64,000 bases of DNA from Cercozoa sp. M6MM (lineage: Eukaryota; Endomyxa: Ascetosporea): NCBI GenBank assembly GCA_040357565.1, contig JBDODJ010000008.1; one strand, 5' to 3'. A program made the position numbers and the translations under genes. Below the pieces are notes generated by a model, which was given only the letters and a program-made list of their open reading frames with translations, was not told where the DNA came from and did not search any database. Of the stretch, positions 1 to 19,891 are shown in pieces (position 1 is the first letter of the stretch; the number at the start of each line of letters is the position of its first letter).

Positions 1-1
1 A

Positions 2-58
<57 letters not shown>

Positions 59-1452
59 TATATGCAATGTGATGGTCAGCACATCGTACCGGAACAAAAG
101 CAAAGTCACTGGCGACAGCTTGGTGAAAATGTATCGTGGCGAAGCAGCATCCTGCAGATGAAAACCCTGGATTTGCACCCCGCAGTCGCTGCACGGACTG
201 TACCTTGCCGACTTGGTGACGGGTACCAAACTGACCAATCGGTTGCAGCAACGGAACGTTGTTGGAGCCAAGAAAATCCTACACACATCTTACGACTCCA
301 CAATGCGGGAATCGCAGCAGACGTACCTGTGCCATCGCAACAATCGCGTTCTGCAAGGCAACTTCACCGTGGTGATAACTTGTGGTTTCAGCGACATGCG
401 CAGCTAGTTGTGCAACCTACAACAACAAAATGTTGGAGCATATATTTGATGAAACTAAGTACTTTAATTTCGCCAGTTTGACCCTTTCGGTGACGTCTTA
501 AACACGCATACAGAATCTTCCGTTGAGACTGTAAACCCACGATACAAAAAGAGAGCACGTAAGCTCACTGGTACTTACCGGCTTCAATCCGTCAAAGACA
601 GACGGAATTGCTCTAAAAACGCAGACATAGGGCAGTATACGTAGATAGTCATGCATCATGAACAAGGTTGAATGCTTACTTACCGAACATTGCTCAAGGC
701 AGAAAACGTGCGCAGTTCACCGTCGACAAAACTACCATAGGACACCTCCTTGTCGGTCGCCTCTACAGCGCATTTCTTAGATGCAGGTGATATACAAGTG
801 ATGTACATATTTGTACATACCCAAAGTGTTGAGCCGCTGGGCAATCGGCAATTCGCTAAATTCTTTTAGCCAGAGCTTTCGCGTGTCAGCATCCTAGAAC
901 CAATTTACAGGAATGCAATAAGTTGCGCAGAGGAAAGGTACGGTATTGAACGCCAAATCAATGCGCTCCAAGTCTTTTTCGTCCTTGAAGCTGCTCAACA
1001 AAAAAAAAAAAACAAATTTGTAGACTCAACGCACTGTTCAAAAAAAAAAACACATGAAGCGGATCCGATGCTTGCCCAGGTCGGAGAAGTAGGCACGAGC
1101 TTCTTCAGCAGTGCTTGTACCGAGGCCCTTATAGTATCTAAAAAAGAAGCACATTATTGAAGTGCATAAAAAGTTAGTTGAGGAAGCTTACTTGATTGTC
1201 CAGTCACGCAAGCGACCGTGTCTTTGAACCACAAAAATATACTTCACCAAGTCGAAAGAAAAAAAAAACAAAACAAAACGTACTCTGGTGATTTTTCCTT
1301 CTGGTTGTCAAACTTGCTGACAAAGTCCTCAAACTCAGCACCCTACAACCTCCAAAGGTAAAACAACAGAATTATGCAATATAATCCCATTTTCACGTAC
1401 CGAATAGAATGAGAGAGTTCGCTCTTGCTTAGATTTGGCTGAGCCTAAACGG

Positions 1453-1510
<58 letters not shown>

Positions 1511-4500
1511 ACACACACACAACACAACACAAACAACACACACACACTCATACACACACATACACACAGACACACGCAGACACAACAAAATGACTACCTT
1601 TTCGTGGGATGGCCTTGACAAGTGGCGTGACGAATTGCTCGACAAACGACCACTGAACAACACGTATGGCGTTCCATAAGTGCAAATAAAGCAACAATAC
1701 CTCACCATCAGAACCTGCCCTGCTCCGAAGGAGACCCGGAAAGTACTTGTGAAGAACGTTGAGCACCAGACCCTAGCGTCCCAAAAGTAACATGAAGTTG
1801 GAGTTAAAGGACACGAGATCCACACCTTGATGTGAGAGCCATCTGCGTCTTGATCGCACATCAGCATCAACCGGCCATATCTCAACGAGTCCGTGGTCGG
1901 TCTGCAGATCTCGCGCGTGCAGACATGCGATTAATAGATCCACAAAAGACAAATTACCGCCCTCGTTTATCGGTTGCACCTGGCGAGTAGTCAACTCCGA
2001 ACTGTTACAGCCCTCGTATATCGGCTTACAGAACCGCGTTACAGGAGAGGAGTGACCAATACCTTCAAACCTAGCGCGTTGATCAGGTCTCGGACCTATG
2101 AACGCACACATTTTTAGGTGGTCAACTATTCACAGTCACTTTACCTCTGCGTTTTGTTCCAGTTTCTTTGCGGTGGCTTTTCTGACATTTAGCACTTTGC
2201 CTCGCTACAAGCAAATGGAACGATCGATGAGAAGCTTAACGGGTACACCAAAAATACCAGAGGCATGATGCCAAAACGTTTTCTTTGTGGTTTCGTCAGT
2301 CCTGACAGGCCGGCAACAGCCAGCGCCTATCCGAACGAAGATATGTCGCAAGTTGTCACAAGAAAAACCGGCACACCTTTGCCGAGTCACCTTCCGTAAG
2401 GATCAACACCGCATTTTTGCCTTTCACTTCAGCATCCTAAACACAAACGAGCTTTTCAGAGGACACTAAGAATTTGTTGTCATTGTATATTTACCTGAAG
2501 TTTTGGGATGTTGATTTTGTTGCGTGGTGCTTTTGTCAACTTCTTCAGTGCTTTTTCCTTTTAAAAAAGGGAGTATGATAGAAAATACGAAAAATTGACA
2601 GAATTCAACGCACCTCTTTTAGTCCTTCGGATCCCATTATCCTCGATACAACGTCCTACAAGCAGACACATCATATTTCGTTTTGTTTCAACAAAGAGAA
2701 TCTTACGGTAGTCTGGATGATGTTTTTCAAGAAGACCTGGGACAGAACGACGTCATCAGTCTCCGTCAGCAAGAAATCCTTGCTGTATGAACCAACGCAT
2801 TTACATAGATGAGCATAAACAATAAGTTTGAACCAACGGACCTTTGCGTATCAAACGATGGATTTGGCACCCAGCCACTCACAAGAATGTGCAAATGACG
2901 CTCGACTGAAACCACGAACGTACTTCGTCCAGTCAAAACTAACGCTCAGCAGTACCTTGCTTTTGAGTGACAGTGACCTTAAAAGTGCTCTTGAGGTGCT
3001 GAATAACGGCATCAGCGACTACAATTAACGCACGGCAGTGGAACTTCCAACAAAGATCGGAATAATTGAGCACCTTGCTTTACAATTGTCTTGACATGTT
3101 TGCCTCCTCTGTGCGTAGCGACACCGTTGACAAAACTACGCAGCCATTAAACGTGAAAATAAACAAAATACCCATGCTAAGCGAAGAGCACCTGTTGTGC
3201 AAGAAATGGCCGTCTTTCGATGCAGCTACGCCAATGCTCCACTTGGACTTGCCACGCAGCGTAGTATCCACCATTTTTCCCGCTTCGACGGCTTCTCGCA
3301 ACTCTAAACAACAATGGATATCTACAAGGAGTAGCCGAATCGACGTACCCTCGCATCGAGCAGCGTAAACAGCGAGTGGCGACGAATCGACCGGAACCGT
3401 GATCTGTTCTCCGTCCAGGAAGACAGCAACCGACGGATGGCAGGCTGCCACGTCGAGAACTCGACGCCGCAACAACGCTCTCATGTCTGCAAGTAGAATT
3501 TTAATCCGTGCAGTGTCTGCACGCAGAAAGAGTACCGTCGTCGTTGTGAAGGTTGCCGAATCGATTCCTGTCTGGCGTGTACGATACTCGCGTCCAGCCT
3601 TCAACATTCGCTTGTTTTCGCGTTGAGACACCCTGATCATAGTCTTTAAGTTATTTTCTTCATACAGTAGAAAGAATGTACCAGCTCGCGGTACAAGTCG
3701 TCCAGCGGATCAAATTTCCTGTATCGTATTAAAAATTATGTTGTGTAACGGTGTTCTACATTACCGAATAAACGTACACTTTCGTAATCACCGGCTCTTC
3801 CTCCTCCGCCATGTTATTTTTCCTGCCGAAACGCGTGCGTGTACATCGGTACGAATAAAGCGCAAGCATAATTACCATGTCTGCTGGAAGAGTAGTTTTC
3901 TCGATCTAAGACAAAATGAACCTTTAACGAGACCCAGAGATACGATATTGAAGCTACCTGTCAAAGCATTCGACCGTAAAGGACGAAGAAAACAAGTTGG
4001 TAAGCTTGGCGCCGTAGCCATGACGACCTCCCACATACCTCTATCAATCAAAATTGCAGTGCACAACAAAACATCCATATCAGAGTGCAAAAAAGAGGCA
4101 CCTCTTCAGTATCGTTGTAGTTACTTGAGGTGAGAAGTCGGCCAAACACAAGTGTCGGAACGTACATCTGAACAGGTTGAGTGACAGTGCAGCATACACA
4201 CACACGCGAACATATACATACCCCTTCTTCTTCGTGTTTCACGACGGGCAATTTCGGGCCATCATTGAGAATCGTGATTTCACCACTGCTCAACGGGTTC
4301 ACAAGCAAATAGAGCGACCATTCAAGCAAAGCCATAGAGACGTACGTGTCGGTATCAAAGTCTACTCTGATGAAGGTCATCTGTTTCTTTCTTCCACTAA
4401 ATATAGCGTATAGATTGGGAAGTGAGCGCGAACAATCTGTGAGCAGAAGAGTACTTTTGCTGAAAATGCGCGCGCGTGGCGTTGTCCGCAGCATTAACCA

Positions 4501-4848
4501 AAATTTCGTCAAAGATCTTAAACTCAGCCGGCACAACGGAGACCTGCTTTCGTCGGATTACACCACTTTCGTCAAGTACCGGTAATTCTAAAAGACACAC
4601 ACGAAATCACGCACCCGCATCTGTGCATGTACGACCGCAGTATAATTTTACCGCTTTCCTGCACAGCGACTGCACCAAGGTACATCTCCGGTCGGTGAAG
4701 TACATGCTCACGTTGCGATAGTCGCTGGTACTGAAGCGCTTCTGAACTGCGAACGAAAAAATTACAACACAAACACAAACTGCACAAAAAAGTACCTAAA
4801 GCGGCGAAATCTGAGAGAGACTGCGCGCCGCATGGAACAGACGCGCAT
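1..4848 (-). CDS. TOP2: DNA topoisomerase II (multi-exon, C-terminus off the left edge)
   Basis: Type IIA topoisomerase: passes one DNA duplex through another using ATP; needed for chromosome segregation. Read on the minus strand, exons give in order: LSQREHVLHRPEMYLGAV (~4720-4670), FKIFDEILVNAADNATR (ATPase N-box, ~4490), NDGPKLPVVKHEEEG (~4230), MYVPTLVFGRLLTSSNYND (~4130), GYGAKLTNLF (~4000), the toprim motif LMLMCDQDADGSHIK (~1840), YYKGLGTSTAEEARAYF (~1110), DGLKP (~570), VAQLAAHVAETTSYHHGE (~390) and, after another intron, SPRYIFT with the catalytic tyrosine (~150). The gene then enters a (CA)n intron and leaves the window, so the C-terminal gate is missing. I chose the ATG at 4848-4846, which gives an Arg-rich leader (MRVCSMRRAVSLRFRRFSS) directly before the conserved region. 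The intron between the first two exons starts GTAC. Introns are numerous; borders near 2000-3600 are not resolved. Confidence 0.93.
3..55. repeat. (CA)n microsatellite at the left edge, TOP2 intron
   Basis: Pure (CA)n abutting the window edge; it directly follows the exon containing the TOP2 catalytic tyrosine and LSPVTLLLF, so it is taken as intronic. Confidence 0.85.
1455..1580. repeat. (CA)n microsatellite, TOP2 intron
   Basis: Pure (CA)n then ACAGACAC, AACAC and ATACACAC variants, within a TOP2 intron between the toprim exon and the YYKGLGTS exon. Confidence 0.9.
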
Positions 4849-5117
4849 TCCTCCGCTTGGATCAACAAACAGTCAACAAGCACACGCGAGCGCAGCTTAC
4901 AGCACTTCAAAAATCACCTTGTCGGGCTGGGTGATTTTAAATTTGTGTTAAATCAATTCAGCATGCGCAGCGTGATCATGAAATATCGATATGGTGTCAT
5001 TTAATAACAGGCCAATGTCCGCGCGGGCGAGAACAAAATAGTAAAATTGTTTCCTCTTGAAACTGTTTAGCCATCGGTTCCAAGGGTTCGTAAACCGTAA
5101 GCTACGGTAAGGTTTAG
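4849..5117. promoter_or_regulatory. Divergent intergenic region between TOP2 and IFT52
   Basis: 269 bp separate the chosen ATG codons of TOP2 (minus) and IFT52 (plus). Both promoters and 5' UTRs must lie here unless there are upstream noncoding exons. I see no clear TATA box or repeated motif. The assignment rests on gene orientation only. Confidence 0.45.
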
Positions 5118-7361
5118 ATGATGGAAATCATGCAGACCCAAAAGCCGAAACTTGTGTTCACGTGCGGAAACGAAGAGGTGTCGCTTGATTCGTATCGAAT
5201 GGTTATTCGCAAGCTGCGTGCAGACTTCGATGTTTCCATGTACCCTTCTCGTCAAGACAGAGTGCTGATCTATGCTTCACCGTGGGTAAATTACTCCTCA
5301 GAGCGAAGGCTGGTGTTCGCGAAAAGAACGCAGCGAGCGCAGCTCTCTTGGTAAGCCTTGCGCCCGTTCGCGTCTTCAACGTCGATGAAGTTGCAAGCTT
5401 ACGGAGTTTTCTGAGGCGAGGCGGCCGTTTGCTTCTCTTCGGCGCTGATGCAAGTTGTTGATTCAGTATCCTACTTGCCGGGTGAGTGCCTTTGTATTTT
5501 ACTAGATTTTTCGTAGCACGAGCTGTGCAACGTGGTGGTTAATAAATTGCTGCAAGACATCAGCGAGCACGGGGCAGTTCCACGTCTCTCTCAGCAGAGT
5601 GTGGTTCGCGCAGCATATGCTCGTGGCCACTACCACCCCAAGGTAGGCTAGGAGCAGTTGTGAGTGAGTGAATTGTACTCACTTATGCCTCCCGATACGT
5701 AGGAGTGCCTTGTCCAAAATGCCCTATGTTTGGCCGACGCAAATGTACGTGTTGGAATGAATGTACTAGTGTGGGTTCTTGCGCGCGCGCGCGCGCGTGT
5801 GTGTGTATATTAGCGTGTGTGTTAGATTTCGCTTGCCGATTCATTTGATACGTGCTTGCAATGGGCAAGACGTCGGCTTAAACGTCTCGCTGTAAGTACC
5901 GTTTGAGCAGACATAATCAGTACATCATGATGGCATTAGCACCTCCAGAGACTGAGCAATACCGGCAACGACTCGGAGCAGATTATGCCTCCGCAAGAAG
6001 ATGCAAAGCAATTGCAGTTGCTGTATCCTTATGGAGTGTCAGTGCAGCTTCCGCGCAACGACAGAAACTGTCTCACAGTGCCTGTGTTGACCTCTGGAAA
6101 GCTGAGCCTGGTACATCACGCTTTCGGCTTCGAGTTAACGTTTCAACGGCTTTCTCAACGGCGGTTTTGTTTCCAGCCTGCACACCAGTGTGTCGCCGCT
6201 ACATGCATTGGTTTCAAGCTACATAGTCTATCGGAATTCGCCCAAGTTGTCTGCGAACACTTTTGATGAATATTACGTGTTGTGCAGAAGGAAAAGGGAG
6301 TGTCACCGTGTGTGGCAGTGTAAGTTGTATGGAAGACGAGTTCGTTGGGCAGCACGACAATCTCGCTTTTGTTTTGGCCCTATTCCTGTGGCTGTTACAA
6401 CACCACGATAGATCTCTTTTCTCGGTATCTTCTGCGCCGCTTGAGATTGTAACAAAAACTGAAAAGACAATGAGCCGTGTTAAAACTATCATGACTTATG
6501 GCCTGTAGTCTCCATTGTGGCAGAAAAGAAACTTGGTCCCAGATGTTGGGTCGCTTAGCGAACGCCTGTATGCGTGTCTTAATGCACCATGCCAAGGTAT
6601 ACGAAGCTGGGGTATTGGCTTCTTCATGCTCAAGTTATTGTCGGTGTTGTTCGCAGTGGACACTTTGCCTTCGATTGGCGTTTTTGATGAATCGCTGTTT
6701 CGGTTCGATTGTACACTTTTGCCGCAGGTAATCGAACATTCAATGGGTTTCTTGTTCATTCAAGTTTTCTTTTACGTTTTATGATAGGTGTTGCGGGCAT
6801 CAAAAAAGCTCGGTATCAAGACAACTGACGAGGTACTACGCTACTGCAACCGCTTGTCATATTAACATCGATTCTGTGCAGTTGACGCTCGTAAAACCTC
6901 GTTTCGAGGCGTCACTGCCGAGGACAAAGCTGGAGCACTTTGCTCCTCTGTTTCCACAACCCCCGCTTCCGTCGCTTCAATTGTTCGACTTAGATGAAGA
7001 AATGTCTGACGCAAAACAGCGCCTCGCCTCCCTTGCATATGTACTACTGTACAAACTAAATTAAAATTCGGCTTGAATTTTCAAAGTGAATCAATCCCTT
7101 TCAACTGTAGAGTTCTGGCGAAGATGTTGACTATTTCGTTACTTCTGCGGCCGACCTCACAGGGCTTTATTCCAATTGGATGTAAACCTTCAATAGAAAT
7201 CAAAAATGCCGATGCAACTTCACCAAATAAAGTTAGTACCCAGATGTGTTTGTTTCAGAGCTGAACGTCCAGAAAACAAAGAAGCTATCATACCAGACAT
7301 GCTCATTTATATGCTGCAGCGCACACTCAAGTGGAAGTCCTTGGACTCGTTGACAGTTTAA
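5118..7361 (+). CDS. IFT52: Intraflagellar transport protein 52 (IFT52)
   Basis: IFT-B core subunit, required to assemble cilia and flagella. The N-terminal exon (from 5118) reads KPKLVFTCGNEEVSL then RVLIYASPW. Next comes NVDEVASLRSFLRRGGRLLLFG (~5378), the family's tetrahymenan-like GIFT fold with the 'aeF..l..yl..GG.llvml' pattern. Later exons read VVRAAYARGHYHPKECLVQNA (matches the VRN.YYKYFHPKEALVSNG block), LLYPYGVSVQL (~6020), GSVTVCGSVSCMEDEFV (~6299; family GGKLAVLGSCHMFSDQY), PPLPSLQLFDLDEEMSD (~6960; the conserved PPPSLELFDLDE motif), then GEDVDYFVTSAADLTG (~7120) and a final exon ending at TAA 7359-7361. First in-frame ATG is 5118; a second Met follows at once. Exons are short and several introns begin GTAC or GTAA. 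The stop lies only 20 bp before a perfect inverted repeat. The last exon is less certain than the rest. Confidence 0.9.
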
Positions 7362-7381
7362 ATTGTGGTTCGAATGCCCGG

Positions 7382-7457
7382 CCGTACTAGACTGAACTAA
7401 CTAACCGGGCCGAGTGAACCCGGCGATCAAATAGTTAGTTAGTTCAGTCTAGTACGG
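7382..7457. repeat. 24-bp perfect inverted repeat (hairpin) just after IFT52
   Basis: Positions 7382-7405 and 7434-7457 are exact reverse complements of each other (24 of 24). The 28-bp spacer itself contains a short CGGG/CCCG stem. The arms carry the CTAACTAAC / GTTAGTTAG motif that recurs at the edges of other repeats in this window (12480, 20565, 58605, 58890). It may be a tiny foldback element or an RNA hairpin in the IFT52 3' end. Confidence 0.9.
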
Positions 7458-7803
7458 TAAGAAACCCCCAACATCATTCAGCCCACTGCTGATAAATTTA
7501 CTGTAGCACTCAGTAGTAGGAGAAGGCAGCAACAAAGGATGAGTATTAGCTAGCGCTGGCCGCCGGGGAGGTGCTTTTATCGATATCTGGGTTGATCAGT
7601 TTAAGAGCGCTAGCCTTTTCAGTGCAAGTAACACAACAATTCACACCACTCCTAAACTGGTCCTGATCATTCAGCGCACGCACACGACAGTTGAGTTCGT
7701 GGATTGCTTTGCGGCTGAAGTTGGTTCCACCGCAAACCAGCTGCGTACTTAAATTTACGATAAATTTACCGTAAGTCATCAACCTGCGGTATGGGTTCGC
7801 GGT
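7458..7803. other. Intergenic spacer, nothing recognised
   Basis: Short spacer between the 24-bp inverted repeat and the foldback element. ORFs here are short and resemble no family I know. Confidence 0.5.
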
Positions 7804-8229
7804 GTTCTGTGACGTAAGTTACTTGCACACCTTTTTGCCGCCCTCTAAGTGTACCGATGCGTAGAAAACTTGGTTAGAGCGCAATCACGGAAATCTTAGA
7901 CCATTCTACTGGAGGGATCGCGCGTTCTGGGTCCAACAATTATCTACAAATTGCGAAGCGAAGCGCTGGACTAACCACCAAGAAGCCTCGGTATTCCGTT
8001 CATGCGCTTCTTGATGTACTAGTCCAATTTTGGCTTCCATTCATGTCGTTGAGCGCGATGGTGCATATATTTTTGAGTAATTGTTGCGTCCATCATGGGT
8101 CCAACGCCAGAACGCGCGATCCCTCCAGTAGAATGCTCTAAGATTTTCGTGATAGCGCTTTAACCAAGTTTTCTACGCATCGGCATCACTTAGAAGGCGG
8201 CAAAGAAGGTGTAACTTCCGTCACAGAAC
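7804..8229. mobile_element. Foldback (MITE-like) element with ~125-bp inverted arms
   Basis: Left arm 7804-7932 and right arm 8106-8229 are near-perfect reverse complements with a few mismatches and small indels. The outer ends are GTTCTGTGAC and GTCACAGAAC. The centre (7933-8105) has weaker self-complementarity, so the whole ~425 bp could fold into one long hairpin. No transposase-like ORF lies inside. It sits tail-to-tail between IFT52 and PLK, and its right end is only 7 bp from the PLK stop codon, so it probably lies in the PLK 3' UTR. A non-autonomous DNA transposon is the simplest reading; I saw no clear target-site duplication. Confidence 0.8.
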
Positions 8230-8236
8230 GTATACT

Positions 8237-11934
<3,698 letters not shown>

Positions 11935-12393
11935 CTGTCGAAAAAACACTGCATCGATCGCACACAAAGTCGATCTCACTCACACAAAAAAGTCGGTCTC
12001 ACTCGCACACAAATCATACAAACGCGCCTAAGCGGCACTGCACACCCTGGAATATGTATTTGTACCGTCTGGCAGTGCCGCCCAGCGTTTCGTTATGTGG
12101 AAGCGCCCGGTGCTCAGGCTGCACACGGCTTAACGAACACGAGATACGTCTCAGAGTGCTCAGGCTGACGCGGACCCACACACTCGTTCCGTAATCTGTC
12201 ACGATTGACAGCCTAAGATGAGAAAGCGCGTCCTCAGATGGATCCAAAATTTTTGTGTCGTCAGATTTAATCGCCCCAAAAGATTGGCTCTGCTTGCTTT
12301 ACGCAGAGATATTGTAACAGCGATTGCACACAGATATTGGTTCACTATGCGCCAAGACCCTAGGCTGGCGTATTGGAGATGTACGCCACACCG
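11935..12393. other. Spacer between PLK start and a repeat; PLK promoter expected here
   Basis: No coding exon recognised. The region contains short CACACAAA-rich stretches (~11960-12010). Because PLK starts at 11934 on the minus strand, its promoter must lie here. Confidence 0.4.
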
Positions 12394-12543
12394 TTTTTAC
12401 GCGAGTTTAAACTGGAAGTTCTTGTGACCCACCCCAGACTGGTGCAGGGGAACTACACAGTTGGTTTCCTAGAAGACTCAACTAACTAACGTAATTTTAT
12501 TAGTATTTGATTTTCAGCTTCCGTTTTAAACTCGCTGCAAAAC
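12394..12543. mobile_element. Small inverted-repeat element (~150 bp)
   Basis: 12401-12418 and 12518-12535 are reverse complements with two mismatches (core TTTAAACTCGC); similarity extends a few bases outward. The interior (about 12424-12489) carries a module found again at 58605-58659, 60965-60997 and, more diverged, at 24254-24303: GTGACCCACCCC, a GACTGGTGCAGGG block, GGTTTCCTAG and CTAACTAAC. This looks like a small non-autonomous mobile element family. It lies in the spacer 3' of MCM4. Confidence 0.7.
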
Positions 12544-12629
12544 CTTGTCGATACACCGACGGTGCGTTCGGTCATCGTTTCACCGTGAAAAAGCGTCAGA
12601 TCGTATCGTGAGAAACCAGTTCAGTACGG

Positions 12630-17525
<4,896 letters not shown>

Positions 17526-17898
17526 CTGTTTGACTGCTCTCCTTAATAGTAATGAACACCTCTGCTCTACCAGATTTCCCTCAAGAGGGCCCTTGCACAA
17601 GCAGAAGATGTGTACAGTACCAGGTGTACCAGGTACTGTACAGTATTATTTTTTTTTTAAATTTATATGAGCACAGAATATCGATACATGATCAATTACA
17701 AACATCATACACCAGACAGGTGCATGATGTACAGTTTTGTATTGATAACAGGTTTGTCCCAATATTCGAATGTCACGCTTGATCGATTCACAAGAAAATC
17801 CCATCGGGCCAGCCGACTGCCACCACGTCAGCCCGTCAAAATTATTATTCCGTGCTTTCTCTGCTGTACAGTGCTGTAGAGGAATAGCTTGAATTAAT
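17526..17898. promoter_or_regulatory. Divergent intergenic region, MCM4 / D-LDH
   Basis: 373 bp between the chosen MCM4 start (minus) and the D-LDH ATG (plus). It holds a GTACAGTA/CCAGGTGTACC-rich patch (~17605-17645) and a T-tract at ~17648-17656, but no motif I can name. If MCM4 has an upstream coding exon the region would be smaller. Confidence 0.4.
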
Positions 17899-19710
17899 AT
17901 GCGTGTGGTGTTCTTCTCGGCCAAGCGCTACGATAAGACGTCGTTCGGCGGCCGGACATGCGACCATGAACTGGTTTTTCTCGAGGTAAATTAATTACTG
18001 CAATGTGCCACTTGTACTGCTGTGTATGTGTAAGTGTTTACACCGCAGGCCCGTCTCGAGCAGACAACCGCTTGTTTGGCAGAGCACGCAGACATCGTGT
18101 GTGTTTTTGTAAATGACGTTGTAAATGTGGCCGTCTTGCGCAAGCTTCATGAATATGGCGTACTTTACTTGTTCCCAGCACTTTCCCGGTGCGCGCATTG
18201 TATGCTGTGTAGATCAAGGCAATTGCTCTGCGATGCGCTGGCTACAACAATGTTGATCTTGAAGAAGCTGAAAAGCTCGGAATTCAGGTCATACCTTCTT
18301 CTCTGGTGCTTTTAAATTGTCTTTGCTACTCTTCTGTGTGCCAGTAGGTCGTGCGTGTGCCGCGCTACTCGCCGCATGCCGTTGCCGAGCATGCAGTAAG
18401 TTTACTTCTTACTGCTGTGCGCCGCATGCACCGAGCTGTTGCCCGCGTTCGTGAAGGTATCTCGCACCTGTTTTATATTTTAATGCAAGATGTCGTTGCG
18501 TGCAGGCAATTTTGAGTTGTCCGGCCTGCTTGGGTTCGATATCTTTGGTCGCACTGTCGGCGTACGTTATTTTACACGTACGTGCGGTACTTGTTGCTGC
18601 TGGTCAAATGAGTGATTTGGCTGCAGGTGGTTGGAACGGGTGCCATTGGTGCGTGTTTTGCTAAGATCATGCTAGGCTTTGGGTACTGTTTCTTTCCTTC
18701 CTCTGTATAGTATACCTTAATTTTGCTTAAATTAGCTGCCGCGTCCTGGCGTACGACGTGTACCCGAACGAAGAACTCAAGGGTGTTGGCGTCGAATACG
18801 TGGAGGGGTATTTCGAGTGCCTTTTGTGTATCTGTCTGCCTGGGGCGTCTGTCTGGGCTCTCTGTCCGTGCTTTACGCGTGTCTTTAGTTTCGAGGATCT
18901 GTGCCGCGAGTGTGACATCATCTCATTGCACTGCCCGCTGCTGCCGTCGACGAGTCACCTTGTGCGCAAGGAGACCTTGGAGCTCATGAAGGTACTTCTG
19001 TAGCTTGAGTGCTGAAGTCTAATAAACAGTGATTCACTTTGTACAGGACGGCGTGACCGTTATCAACACATCGCGTGGCGCACTTATTGATACTTGTGAC
19101 ATGATCGAAGCCGTTAAACGTGGCAAAGTGGGTCTGCTGTGCCTTGACGTGCTCGAAGAGGAGGCTGGCGTCTTTTTCGTACTCTCCCTCATTATGAATT
19201 ACAGCAATCGTCTGTGTGCCTCTGTGTATTTATGCCTCTGAGCTTTTGAGTCTGTGTAAGCGTGTTTGTTGTAGGACGATCACTCGGAGGACATCCTTCA
19301 TGTATTCCGTTATTTCGTTATTCCGAGTCTCCGCATCAAGATGTGTCCGCGCTGTGTGCAGGATGACGTTTCGCGGCTCATCACCATGCCTCAAGTCGTA
19401 ACCACCGGTCACCAGGCGTGGTTTACGTCGAATGCCCTCGATCAGGTGTTAAGTGTTTAAGTGAGGGGTTGTCGATATGTACTTATCTTGATAGTGCATT
19501 TTTTTTGCATGCTTAGATTGCGGCTGTTACGTTAAAAAACATAGATGACGTCGCAAATGGCATTGTCAATTATGAGTTGTCTACTTTGCTTGATGTGATT
19601 ATCCGATATTTTCTTTGTGTCACGCACGTAGGAGTCCCATGCAAGAATCGCGTGTTTCAGCAGTACAATTAACGAACCAGCTCGGAAGTCGCAGCACACG
19701 GTGTATGTAG
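17899..19710 (+). CDS. D-lactate dehydrogenase (D-2-hydroxyacid dehydrogenase family)
   Basis: NAD-dependent reduction of pyruvate to D-lactate is the expected reaction. ATG 17899 gives [17 protein letters not shown], typical of bacterial LdhA-type enzymes (MK.aVystk.YD...F). Later exons: [30 protein letters not shown], then [21 protein letters not shown] (~18240), [10 protein letters not shown] (~18370), [20 protein letters not shown] (Rossmann GxGxxG split by an intron, ~18525-18645), [15 protein letters not shown] (~18740), [20 protein letters not shown] (~18890), [16 protein letters not shown] (the NTSRG..vd motif, ~19050), [12 protein letters not shown], then [18 protein letters not shown] (~19385; catalytic His in TGHQAW/F-T) and [14 protein letters not shown]. 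The catalytic R (NTSRG), E (EEEA) and H (GHQ) are all present. The last exon and stop (~19671-19710) are uncertain. Eukaryotic copies are patchy, so transfer from bacteria is plausible. Confidence 0.9.
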
Positions 19711-19891
19711 CACAGATCTCCGAAACTCGAAAGGGGGGTAGCTTTCGCTAGAAATGCATGATGGGCGGAGCGCGTACCTAGTAGATACGACTTGGGCATG
19801 TTTAAACGCTCTAAGTTAGCACACACTTCGAGCAATTTTTTGGGCCAGCTAAGAATCACAAAATTGTTGCGGTGTCGAAACCAGTAACTAA

